Shown: positions 26,107 to 33,688 of the stretch, one piece after another
How positions within the stretch are numbered: the stretch's first letter is position 1
How the letters are laid out: each line of letters starts with the position of its first letter
Assembly (NCBI GenBank): GCA_963665525.1
Contig: OY762280.1
Location: 3,968,001-4,032,000 of the forward strand
Source of the DNA: UBA12077 sp963665525
GTDB lineage: Bacteria > Bacteroidota > Bacteroidia > Bacteroidales > UBA12077
Direction: 5' to 3'
Length of the DNA: 64,000 bases
Program-made: the position numbers and the translations under genes
The notes under the pieces: generated by a model
The model's database searches: none
What the model was told of the DNA's origin: nothing
What the model saw: the letters and a program-made list of their open reading frames with translations, nothing else

Positions 26107-27394
26107 GAGTACCTCCTCTCAAGTAGCCTGCAGTTTCTGAGGAAGCTGCTCCGGCCGATAATATTGAATCTGGGATATCCATTGGCCCTGATGCTGTTCC
26201 TGCTACATAAACCCCATCAATATTGGTTTGTGCAGGGTTGGCAAGTAAATCTCTTTGTTGAACATAATTAAATTGATCTAACTCAAGATTGTTGTTAAAC
26301 ATTGATTTAACACCATCGTTGGCTAAAATACCAGTCGATAAAACAACCATATCGTGATTCGCTTCTTTAACAGTTCCACTTTCAATATCCTCGTATCTTA
26401 ACTTAAGGTCTCCATCTTCAATTTCTTCTATTTTACCAATCTTACCTTTAATAAAGCTTACACCCATATCTTTTGCTTGTTGGTAAAACTCGTTAAATCC
26501 TTTACCAAACGACCGTATGTGTAAGTAATAAATTGTGATATCGGCCATAGGTAATGCTCCCATTAAAAGCTGGGCTTGCTTAATTGAATACATACAGCAA
26601 ACTTGTGAACATATTGGATTTCCAACAGTTTCGTCGCGCGAACCAGCACATAATACATAAGCAATATTGTCGGGCATTTTACCATCTTTAGGTCTTAGAA
26701 CAGTATTGTATGGACGTGTTGGAACTAGCTGACGTTCCATTTGCATGGCTGTAAGTACATTTTTGAATTTTCCAAAACCGTATCTTGGAATATTTTCTGC
26801 ATCGAATAGTTTATATCCGGTTGCAATAATTACCGATTTTGCCTGAATAGCTATGTCTTGCTTTTCTTGAGTAAAATCGATACAGTTTGCAGGGCAGGCT
26901 TTTTCACATGCTCCGCATAAGCTACAGTTTTCAATATCTATTGCAGCAACCCTGGGATTGGCAATACTAAAAGGTACATAAACAGCTTTACGGCCAACTA
27001 AATCCCATTGATATTGGTCTTTTACCACTACAGGGCATTTGTCTTCGCAAATCTGGCATCCTGTGCATGATTCTTCATCAACATAGCGTGGATACTTGGT
27101 TAAGGTAGCGCGAAAATCAAATTCAGACTTTTTATCAATATTACTTACCTGGCTGTTGGTATAAATAGTTATATTTGGATGTCTTGCTGTTTCGGATACT
27201 TTAGGTGTTGTAATACATGCAGAACAATCTAATGTTGGAAAAACCTTACTTAAGTGGATCATTTTACCACCCAGGGATAAGTCTTTTTCAACAATAATGA
27301 CTTTATAACCTTGGTTTGCAAGGTTAAGAGCTGCTTCTTCTCCAGAAATTCCTCCACCAATAACAAGAACATCGTATTCTTCTGATTTTGTCAT
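26096..27394 (-). CDS. QmoA-like short HdrA flavoprotein
   Basis: FAD protein of 432 aa resembling QmoA. The FAD motif GGGISG is at about 12-17, and the HdrA-type segments LGGKMIHLSKVFPTLDCSAC and ITTPKVSETARHPNI follow. Two [4Fe-4S] motifs are present, CTGCQICEDKCP and CSLCGACEKACP. A further cysteine-rich segment CSQVCCMYSIKQAQ is shared with the HdrA-like partner (CSRYCCTSAIHTA). It lacks the N-terminal extension of the longer HdrA. Together with the HdrA-like and QmoC-like genes it would form a three-subunit quinone-interacting complex. Spacing: an 11-bp overlap with hdrA and 16 bp after the MvhD-like gene. Confidence 0.9.
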   Translation of the reverse strand: MTKSEEYDVLVIGGGISGEEAALNLANQGYKVIIVEKDLSLGGKMIHLSKVFPTLDCSACITTPKVSETARHPNITIYTNSQVSNIDKKSEFDFRATLTKYPRYVDEESCTGCQICEDKCPVVVKDQYQWDLVGRKAVYVPFSIANPRVAAIDIENCSLCGACEKACPANCIDFTQEKQDIAIQAKSVIIATGYKLFDAENIPRYGFGKFKNVLTAMQMERQLVPTRPYNTVLRPKDGKMPDNIAYVLCAGSRDETVGNPICSQVCCMYSIKQAQLLMGALPMADITIYYLHIRSFGKGFNEFYQQAKDMGVSFIKGKIGKIEEIEDGDLKLRYEDIESGTVKEANHDMVVLSTGILANDGVKSMFNNNLELDQFNYVQQRDLLANPAQTNIDGVYVAGTASGPMDIPDSILSAGAASSETAGYLRGGTHEK

Positions 27395-27410
27395 ATTGAG
27401 TAATTTTTAG

Positions 27411-27812
27411 TTAATTCTCCGAAGCTTTAGATAATTGCTCATGAAATGTTTTCATGTGCTTTACAAAAGCTTCTGCACAAACGGAACATATAGCAGCCAT
27501 TTTTAATCGGGCAGGATCCATATTTTTTTCTTTCATGATAGCATGAGTCGCTTGCACTATTTTTGATGTTTTTTCAGAACAAGTATCGCTATAAGGACAG
27601 TCGGTTCCGTCAGCAGCAATAAAAACACCATCGAATCCTTTTTCGAAAGCATGTAAAATCCATTGTGGTTTTACCGAGCTAGAACAAGGAACATTAACAG
27701 TATAAACTGTTGCAGGATAATGTTTTTTAAGGAGCCCCGCCATATCGATCGCGGGGTCCGAAATTTTCTCAGTTGAAAAAACCAGAATCTTTGGATTCTT
27801 TAATTTTTCCAT
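27411..27812 (-). CDS. MvhD/FlpD-like iron-sulfur protein (variant)
   Basis: Protein of 133 aa resembling MvhD, the small [2Fe-2S] subunit that passes electrons to HdrA. Matches include VPCSSSVKPQWILHAFEKGFDGVFIAA (C43), a DCPYSDTC segment in place of the usual GDCHY loop, and a C-terminal region ICSVCAEAFVKHM. It differs from the family because the N-terminal CCNWC-type cysteines are missing (VFSTEKISDP instead). Five cysteines remain, enough for a cluster. In QmoB this domain is fused to HdrA, whereas here it is separate. It sits between the QmoA-like and first TusA genes. Confidence 0.78.
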   Translation of the reverse strand: MEKLKNPKILVFSTEKISDPAIDMAGLLKKHYPATVYTVNVPCSSSVKPQWILHAFEKGFDGVFIAADGTDCPYSDTCSEKTSKIVQATHAIMKEKNMDPARLKMAAICSVCAEAFVKHMKTFHEQLSKASEN

Positions 27813-27815
27813 CGT

Positions 27816-28067
27816 TTATCCTTTCTTCATGTAAATTTTGAAGTATCCTGACTCTTCTACTGTACCTAAGTAGTCGTGGCCTTTTTTAGCAGCCCACTTA
27901 GGGATATCTTTTTTAGTTCCTTCGTCGGCAGAAAGAACTTCCATAATTTGACCTGAAGTTATTTCGCCAATTGCTTTTTTAGCAGCTAAAAGTGGTCCTG
28001 GACATGCTGTTCCTCTTGCGTCGACTGATTTGTCAACATTTAATGCTTGTAATTCTTCTGTTGTCAT
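27816..28067 (-). CDS. TusA-family sulfur carrier (first copy)
   Basis: Sulfane sulfur carrier of 83 aa. The family motif is seen as DARGTACPGPLLAAKKAI, with the persulfide-binding cysteine in the CPxP motif. The rest of the fold (IMEVLSADEGTKKDIPKWAAKKGH) is typical. A good ribosome-binding site AGGAG lies upstream, notable because Bacteroidota genes often lack one. TusA proteins accept persulfide from rhodaneses or DsrE and hand it on. The neighbours here are the MvhD-like and DsrE-like genes, so a role in delivery to the Hdr-like complex is likely by analogy with the sHdr pathway. Confidence 0.92.
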   Translation of the reverse strand: MTTEELQALNVDKSVDARGTACPGPLLAAKKAIGEITSGQIMEVLSADEGTKKDIPKWAAKKGHDYLGTVEESGYFKIYMKKG

Positions 28068-28087
28068 AACTATATCTCCTTTAAATT

Positions 28088-28501
28088 TTAAATAAATAAA
28101 TTAACGTCTGTTTCTTGAATAGACTCAATGTATTCTCCAATTCCACAAATGTCATCAACCACATCAATGAAATCTTCGATTTTTTCTCCACCGGCAATTT
28201 TACCTGCTAAACTGCAGATATGGATTTTTACTTCGGTCATTTCTTTTGCCATTTCGAAAAACTCAATCCACGATGGTGTTGATAAGCTTTCGAGAGCAGC
28301 TTTAAATTCGTCGGGTGTTTGAACATCTTCGCTCATATTTGATATATCGGCAGCTTTACTTTTTAAGAATGCATGACCTGCATTTACCAGAACAAATAAA
28401 TCTACTTCCATATCGTCGGCAGCAGCACCACTTAAAATAACGCCAACACTTGTTAATTTATCGATGCTTGATGTGCTCAAACCTATTGTCATTTTTGCCA
28501 T
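28088..28501 (-). CDS. DsrE-family sulfur-transfer protein
   Basis: Soluble protein of 137 aa with the DsrE/DsrF-like alpha-beta fold (GLSTSSIDKLTSVGVILSGAAA, DMEVDLFVLVNAG). Candidate sulfur-binding cysteines lie in VKIHICSLAGKIAG and VVDDICGIGEYI, in the region where DsrE2-type proteins carry their active cysteine. DsrE proteins take persulfides from rhodaneses and pass them to TusA. The gene is in a run of sulfur-transfer genes and 20 bp from the TusA gene. It is a single protein rather than a DsrEFH trio, so the reverse-Dsr pathway is not implied. Confidence 0.83.
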   Translation of the reverse strand: MAKMTIGLSTSSIDKLTSVGVILSGAAADDMEVDLFVLVNAGHAFLKSKAADISNMSEDVQTPDEFKAALESLSTPSWIEFFEMAKEMTEVKIHICSLAGKIAGGEKIEDFIDVVDDICGIGEYIESIQETDVNLFI

Positions 28502-28526
28502 AATAATTCAATTTTTGTATTAAAGA

Positions 28527-29030
28527 TTAACCTCCACAGCCTCCGCTCGATTCTTCTTTTTTAGGTTCTGCAACAGGTGCAGCTTCACCCATTCCTTGTT
28601 CAACTAATTCAGGATAAGTTGCTTCCCAATCGAACCAGCTAAAATCAAGCAAATAACAATCGGAATATTTTAATAATTCCAGAGATTGAACAGCTAATGC
28701 ACCGCTACCCATTTCGTTACCAATTACTAAAGTTTTTATTCTACGATTTGATATTTTACCCGAGAATTCCAGTAATCCGCGAGGAATATGAATTGATCCC
28801 GGAATGTGGCCAAGTATAAAATCATAATCTTCGCGACAATCAACAATTTGAATCTCAGTGTGATTATCAATTAGATTTTTTAATTCTTCCATGCCCAATG
28901 TTTTGATTTCTGCTTTTGCAGCAGCTATCATATCATCTACATTTTCATAAACTGTATTATCTTTCTGAACACAGCTTGATAATAAGATGATTGACAATAA
29001 GGTCGGAAAAATGAATTTTATAAATCTCAT
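28527..29030 (-). CDS. Rhodanese-fold lipoprotein without the catalytic cysteine, Cys-Gly tail
   Basis: Lipoprotein of 167 aa (signal ends LLSSC). It has one rhodanese domain (IQIVDCREDYDFILGHIPGSIHIPRGLLEF), but the active loop reads VIGNEMGSGALA, with no cysteine where active rhodaneses have CxxGxR. It is therefore probably not a standard sulfurtransferase. A P/E/K-rich linker leads to a C-terminal SSGGCGG. The same tail is found in the active rhodanese lipoprotein at 31962, and both share IPRGxLEF, so they are paralogues. The tail cysteine could hold sulfane sulfur. It is next to the tandem rhodanese gene (11 bp). Confidence 0.84.
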   Translation of the reverse strand: MRFIKFIFPTLLSIILLSSCVQKDNTVYENVDDMIAAAKAEIKTLGMEELKNLIDNHTEIQIVDCREDYDFILGHIPGSIHIPRGLLEFSGKISNRRIKTLVIGNEMGSGALAVQSLELLKYSDCYLLDFSWFDWEATYPELVEQGMGEAAPVAEPKKEESSGGCGG

Positions 29031-29041
29031 AATTACTTATT

Positions 29042-29848
29042 TTATAATTTCCATTCGTTGTATGCTCCGTCGTAAACTTTTACGTTAGGATACTCAAGAA
29101 CTGAAGTTAATGCAAGATATACTATCCCGGCTCTTACGCTGGTTGCACAGTAAAGAATAATTTCTTTGTCTTTGGTAATACCTGCACCATTAAATAATGC
29201 TTGTAAATCTTCTTTTGATTTAAGTTTACCGCCATCGGCTAAAACATTTTTATACTCTAAGTGCTTAGCACCTTCGATGTATCCTTCTGCCCATTCTGTA
29301 TCGTCTCTAACATCAACAAGAATAGCCGACTTTAATTTAGATTTTACATAAGCTTTATCGGCAAAGATTTTAGCATTTACTTTAGGAGTAAATGTTACAG
29401 CAGCTTTTTTTGTTGCAGCATTTGTAACTGGACCTCTTGCGGTTCTCCATGCTTGCATATGACCATCCATAACTTTCACATCGTTGAATCCTAAATATTT
29501 TAGAATCCAGTATAAACGGCCTGCACCTTTATTTGAACCTGTATCGTAAATGATGATTTTTTTAGCTGGATCAATTCCTTTTTCTCCTAAGATAGTAGCT
29601 AGTTCAGCTGGAGATTTAAGAATTCCTTTAGGATCAGTTGTGCTTGCTAAGTCGTTAATGTTCACATTAACCGCATTTCTGATATGCACTTTTGCATAAT
29701 CGGCTGGAGTTCTAGTAGATACAATAACAGCATCTTTGCTATTCACTAATTTCTTAGCTTCGGCAGCAGAAATTAAATCCTGAGCAAAAGAAAGATTTGC
29801 GAATATAGCTACTAATAAAAGACTAAATAATATGTTTTTTAATTTCAT
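29042..29848 (-). CDS. Exported tandem-domain thiosulfate sulfurtransferase (rhodanese)
   Basis: Two-domain rhodanese of 268 aa with a cleavable signal peptide (1-22, ending LSFAQ), so periplasmic. The first domain is the non-catalytic one (VIVSTRTPADYAKVHIRNAVNV). The second carries the catalytic cysteine in LYCATSVRAG. This is the classical SseA/thiosulfate-sulfurtransferase layout, which moves a sulfane sulfur from thiosulfate to a thiol acceptor, releasing sulfite. The neighbouring genes are two rhodanese-fold lipoproteins and a porin. The location outside the cytoplasm matches the idea that sulfur is mobilised before import. Confidence 0.91.
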   Translation of the reverse strand: MKLKNILFSLLLVAIFANLSFAQDLISAAEAKKLVNSKDAVIVSTRTPADYAKVHIRNAVNVNINDLASTTDPKGILKSPAELATILGEKGIDPAKKIIIYDTGSNKGAGRLYWILKYLGFNDVKVMDGHMQAWRTARGPVTNAATKKAAVTFTPKVNAKIFADKAYVKSKLKSAILVDVRDDTEWAEGYIEGAKHLEYKNVLADGGKLKSKEDLQALFNGAGITKDKEIILYCATSVRAGIVYLALTSVLEYPNVKVYDGAYNEWKL

Positions 29849-29859
29849 AATTTCGTTTA

Positions 29860-30906
29860 TTAAAATTTAACCTGAACTTGCAATACAACCTGATCGTTAG
29901 GAATTTCTAAAGCTTGTTCTGCTTTGTATCTGTAATTTAATTGAACACGTGTCCAATCGTTTAAGAAATAGTTTAATCCAAATGTCATGATTGTTTCAGA
30001 GTTGTCGTCGATATCTACGTCAGAATCAAAGCATTCAAATTTGAATACTGGTTGTAAATTCCATCTTGTAGTATACATTGCCTGTGCAAAATAACCGCTA
30101 CGAGTTACACCACCAGTATGATATTCGATTGGTGTACCATCGCAACCACCACCAGTTGTGTAATCGCCAGTATCATCGGCCCAAAGATATTCTGCCTGAA
30201 ATAAGAAATTTCCGGTTTTTATTTGTACTTCGCCACCTAAACGAGTTTTCTCGTTATCTTCTTCGGCACCTGTTTTACCATAGGCAAAACTACCGCCTAC
30301 CTGAAGAAAATCAACAGGAGCAAATGTTAATCTTCCTTTTATACTTTTAGCTTTGTTTTCATCTTCGAAACCTTTTTCATAATCATTCATTAAAGCTAAA
30401 TAGTAGTTGATTTTAGAGTCGAGAAGACTACCAAAAACCATAGCTCCCATATCGCGTTGCGGACCTGCTAGTTCGTCAACAGCTTTTGAACGATAGATAG
30501 TATGAAGAGACTGACAAGGTGTGTTTTGCTCTAAACTTAATGGCGATTTAAACTGACCAAAGCTTATTTTGGCAAAATCGTATCGTGAATAAGTCACAAA
30601 TGCATCTAGTAACCATGGCGATCCTGATTTGAATCGAGAGAAATCAACCATGAAGAAATAACTTACATCGTAAGGAATATTTCCAACTGCAGCTATTCTT
30701 GCACGGTTAAAGGTAAAGCTGTTAGCATCTTTACCATCGGTAGTTTGATAATATTCCCACTGTGGCTGAATGTAACCTTTAATGCTTACTCCTTCGTCGG
30801 AAGAAGCTTCCATACATCCTTGTGCAGAAACAAGCTGTGTAGATGTTAATACCACAAGAATTGAGAGGCTAAATATTGATAATATCTTTTTAATCATTTT
30901 TTTCAT
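29860..30906 (-). CDS. Outer-membrane porin (phosphate-selective porin O/P type)
   Basis: Outer membrane beta-barrel protein of 348 aa with a signal peptide (about 1-28). It starts with GVSIKGYIQPQWEYYQ and alternates aromatic and polar residues through about 16 strands, like the OprP/OprO family. The terminal aromatic-rich strand VVLQVQVKF fits the barrel signature. It lies between rhodanese genes in the sulfur operon, so it may pass thiosulfate, sulfite or another sulfur oxyanion through the outer membrane, which is an inference from context. It is preceded on its strand by a hairpin that may attenuate expression. Confidence 0.85.
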   Translation of the reverse strand: MKKMIKKILSIFSLSILVVLTSTQLVSAQGCMEASSDEGVSIKGYIQPQWEYYQTTDGKDANSFTFNRARIAAVGNIPYDVSYFFMVDFSRFKSGSPWLLDAFVTYSRYDFAKISFGQFKSPLSLEQNTPCQSLHTIYRSKAVDELAGPQRDMGAMVFGSLLDSKINYYLALMNDYEKGFEDENKAKSIKGRLTFAPVDFLQVGGSFAYGKTGAEEDNEKTRLGGEVQIKTGNFLFQAEYLWADDTGDYTTGGGCDGTPIEYHTGGVTRSGYFAQAMYTTRWNLQPVFKFECFDSDVDIDDNSETIMTFGLNYFLNDWTRVQLNYRYKAEQALEIPNDQVVLQVQVKF

Positions 30907-30910
30907 ATTT

Positions 30911-30952
30911 TTAATTAAAAAATAAGCTAAGTAGCTTTTGCTACCCAGCTTA
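30911..30952 (-). terminator. Hairpin with T-run inside the sulfur operon (partial terminator)
   Basis: Arms TAAGCTAAGTAGC (30923-30935) and GCTACCCAGCTTA (30940-30952) form 11 pairs with a 2x2 internal mismatch and loop TTTT. On the minus strand a T-rich run (TTTTTTAATT) follows. It lies between the double rhodanese gene (30961) and the porin gene (30906), so it could lower expression of the downstream genes. Confidence 0.55.
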
Positions 30953-30960
30953 AATATTTT

Positions 30961-31926
30961 TTATTCTAATGGTAAGTCAGTAATTGCTGTAGCATCCCAC
31001 TTGTGTGAAGTAAGATTATCATAAATCATACTATTAACACCATTTTTTAAACTGTGTGGAGTATAACCTAATACATATAAATAAGCTGTTACCATTGAAG
31101 AAGTTTGTCCTGTCCAGCAATATGTTACCACATCTTTTGATGGATCAAGATACATATATTCTCCACCAGCTAATGTTAAAGGCTTAATTCGGTATGCACC
31201 AGAAATGTGTCCGTAAGTTGTAACATCAGCCGCATCCCAGAAATTATTTACATAGTAACTTCCTGGACTAGCTAATACGTCAGACCCAGCAACACCTTGG
31301 AAACCAGCTGTTAATAATGCAGTAACTCTTGCGGCAAGAATTTCAGCACCTGTTCCTGTAGTTGTAATATCAGGATCGTCGAATTGAGTAGTTTGAGTAC
31401 TTACAGCACCAGGAGCAGCAATCCAGTTAGGGCTATCAATTGTATTACATGAACCACTCCATGAGTCAAGGCTGGTATGCCATCCACTCATTCCCCATTT
31501 TAATACTTTGGCATCAGTATAACCGCTTAAACGTAAAGCAACGGTTCCATGTCCTGCTCCTTGTCCGCTATAACAAACAACAATAATTGGTTTTCCGGCA
31601 GCATTACCTGCTTCGGTAACAATATTACCTAAAGTTGAATTTACTGCTCCAGGAATATGACTTGTGTTATATGCGTCAGAAGATCTGATATCAATTATAT
31701 AATAAGAGCTTAGGTTATCTTTTATAGCATCAGCAGTAGTGATCCAGTCAGTTAGTATATTATCCAAATCCAAATCGTTAGCTACTAAGTACTCTTTTAG
31801 AATCTGAAATTCAGTGTCGGTTTGACGGTCTGGAGTTGCATCGTCATCACTGTCGTCTTTACAAGATGTTAAAACAAATGCAGGAATAATTAAAATTAAT
31901 AATGCGTACTTTAAAAACTTTTTCAT
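30961..31926 (-). CDS. Double-domain rhodanese lipoprotein
   Basis: Lipoprotein with two rhodanese domains. The ATG at 31926 is chosen because it gives a clean lipoprotein signal (MKKFLKYALLILIIPAFVLTSC). Upstream codons up to 31974 would be an unlikely extension. Both domains retain a cysteine in the active-loop position: VCYSGQGAG in the first and TYCWTGQTSS in the second, so both could be active. Linkers are Asp/Thr rich. With the neighbouring SseA-like protein and the two single-domain lipoproteins it makes four exported rhodaneses in one operon. Product 321 aa. Substrate is unknown. Confidence 0.86.
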   Translation of the reverse strand: MKKFLKYALLILIIPAFVLTSCKDDSDDDATPDRQTDTEFQILKEYLVANDLDLDNILTDWITTADAIKDNLSSYYIIDIRSSDAYNTSHIPGAVNSTLGNIVTEAGNAAGKPIIVVCYSGQGAGHGTVALRLSGYTDAKVLKWGMSGWHTSLDSWSGSCNTIDSPNWIAAPGAVSTQTTQFDDPDITTTGTGAEILAARVTALLTAGFQGVAGSDVLASPGSYYVNNFWDAADVTTYGHISGAYRIKPLTLAGGEYMYLDPSKDVVTYCWTGQTSSMVTAYLYVLGYTPHSLKNGVNSMIYDNLTSHKWDATAITDLPLE

Positions 31927-31961
31927 AGTATTATAAATTTTGGTTAGTATTTTCTTATTTA

Positions 31962-32438
31962 TTATCCTCCACAACCACCTGACTCAGGTTGCTTAGTAAT
32001 AGCAGGGGCTCCGCCTGAAAATTTCATCCAACCACCTTTAAGGTTAGATATATTTTCGAATCCCAATTTTTGAAGTGATTTTGCAGCAAGAGCACCACGG
32101 CCACCTACTTTGCAATACACAATAATTTTATCAGTTTTTAGAGGGGTGTACATGAATTGCTCTTCCCAGAAATATTCATCAAGAATAAGGAATTCTAATT
32201 CACCACGAGGAATAGAGAATGATCCCGGAATATTTCCTGCTTCGTATTCGGAAGGTTGTCTTACATCTATTAAAAGGAATTCTTCTCCATTATCAATCAT
32301 CGATTTTAAAGTATCGACAGATATTTCATTTATTTCGGTTGCAACAACACTAGCTAATTCTTTACCATCTTCATATATGGCAGTACAAGAAGAAAACAAG
32401 AAGATGAGCAGTGCTGCGATTGATATATTAAATTTCAT
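31962..32438 (-). CDS. Single-domain rhodanese lipoprotein with Cys-Gly tail
   Basis: Lipoprotein of 158 aa (signal ends LFSSC). The rhodanese domain is complete and looks active: FLLIDVRQPSEYEAGNIPGSF, then VYCKVGGRGALAAKSLQ, with the catalytic cysteine. The C-terminus ends in ESGGCGG after a proline/serine linker, the same tail as the inactive paralogue at 28527. It is 26 bp after the YeeE-type transporter gene on the same strand. A role as the persulfide donor near the transporter is reasonable but inferred. Confidence 0.9.
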   Translation of the reverse strand: MKFNISIAALLIFLFSSCTAIYEDGKELASVVATEINEISVDTLKSMIDNGEEFLLIDVRQPSEYEAGNIPGSFSIPRGELEFLILDEYFWEEQFMYTPLKTDKIIVYCKVGGRGALAAKSLQKLGFENISNLKGGWMKFSGGAPAITKQPESGGCGG

Positions 32439-32464
32439 AATTTTGTTTTTAATAGTTTCAATAA

Positions 32465-33679
32465 TTAAAAAGCACTGAATTTTCCTGTGCGTTCATTCCA
32501 CTTAACAAATACATACCATATTAGTATTACTACAAGAACTAGAATAAAAGCTCCAGCATAGCCTAAATAGTCAGGCAAATAATTTTTGAACTTCATTGTA
32601 TGAGGGAGTGCATCAACGATTGCAGGAACAATATATTTTTTAGAAATAGGGGATACAAGTAAGAATCCTAATGCAGCCATCCATAATTTAACCTGCCCTT
32701 CGCCTACACGCCAAAGTGTTCCAACGGCACATCCTCCGGCAACAGTCATTCCTAATCCAAAAATAAATCCTCCTAAAAGACCACGTAACCAGAAATGTCC
32801 AAAAACCCAGGTCATTTCACGAGCACGAATAGTAGCATCGCCTGCACCAATACCAAAATATTTAATGGCAGTGAAACCTATTAATGTAATAACTAAACCG
32901 GCCATTACTCCAACAGAACCATCGCTTTCGCCTGTCATAAAAGGATCGCGGAATGCTTTAACGATACAAAAGCGTGATCGTTGGCAAATGAGTCCCATTA
33001 ATAATCCTGAAATTATAAACCAGGCTAATACGCCATTGGTTCCGGCAACTCTATATGCAAGAACAAAAGTTCCGATAGAAACGATCCATCCTAACCAGAT
33101 TTGCCATTTTCCTGTTTTTTCTGATGCAGCAAGGAAAGTAAAACTTTTACCTGTGCTAAAAGAAGGGAACTTTTCCATTTCCCAAAGCAAGTATTTAAGA
33201 GCAATTATAGTACCAGCAAAAAGTCCTATAGTAAAAATAATTGCTCCACCTGATAATGCTGGGACACCCGAGAAAAATGAACCAATTGTACAACCTAATC
33301 CCAGAGTTGCTCCAATAGCCATTAATGCACCTCCAATAAATCCTTTTATTAATTCTCCTTTAGGAGGTATTCGTAAGGCAAATTCTTTTGAGAAGAGAGC
33401 TCCGGCAAATGATCCTAAAACCAGTATCAGGCAAAGCATACCATAAAGACTGGTACTTGTAGGTGCAGCATTTTCAAAAGCAGAAATACCCAGGAGCTTA
33501 AAAATATTCTCACCCCAGTTATTAATACCACCACTAGCACCCCAAGGACTTTTTACGGTAAATAGTAAAATGTTTAGTAGTCCCAGAGTAACACCACCAA
33601 CCCATACTGGCCAGTGTTTGGCGAAAAAAATATTAAATAATTCGCGAAGTATTCCTGGCTCTTTTTGTTGATCAGCCAT
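32465..33679 (-). CDS. YeeE/YedE (TsuA-type) sulfur transporter
   Basis: Integral membrane protein of 404 aa with two tandem YeeE/YedE domains of about five to six helices each. The conserved cysteines of this family are visible in GLGCTIGSF, the CQRSRFCI segment and AGGCAVGTL. In the characterised TsuA of a spirochete, such cysteines guide thiosulfate across the membrane. The gene is followed by rhodanese genes and preceded by a TusA gene (9-bp gap), a usual partnership. The ribosome-binding site AGGAGG upstream is strong. Thiosulfate import is the best guess. Selenium or other sulfur species cannot be excluded. Confidence 0.9.
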   Translation of the reverse strand: MADQQKEPGILRELFNIFFAKHWPVWVGGVTLGLLNILLFTVKSPWGASGGINNWGENIFKLLGISAFENAAPTSTSLYGMLCLILVLGSFAGALFSKEFALRIPPKGELIKGFIGGALMAIGATLGLGCTIGSFFSGVPALSGGAIIFTIGLFAGTIIALKYLLWEMEKFPSFSTGKSFTFLAASEKTGKWQIWLGWIVSIGTFVLAYRVAGTNGVLAWFIISGLLMGLICQRSRFCIVKAFRDPFMTGESDGSVGVMAGLVITLIGFTAIKYFGIGAGDATIRAREMTWVFGHFWLRGLLGGFIFGLGMTVAGGCAVGTLWRVGEGQVKLWMAALGFLLVSPISKKYIVPAIVDALPHTMKFKNYLPDYLGYAGAFILVLVVILIWYVFVKWNERTGKFSAF

Positions 33680-33688
33680 TTTTACCTC

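Noticed and set aside
32865..33446. 193-aa frame on the plus strand inside the YeeE transporter gene
   Set aside because: Shadow of a long, well-conserved membrane protein on the other strand. No domain of its own.
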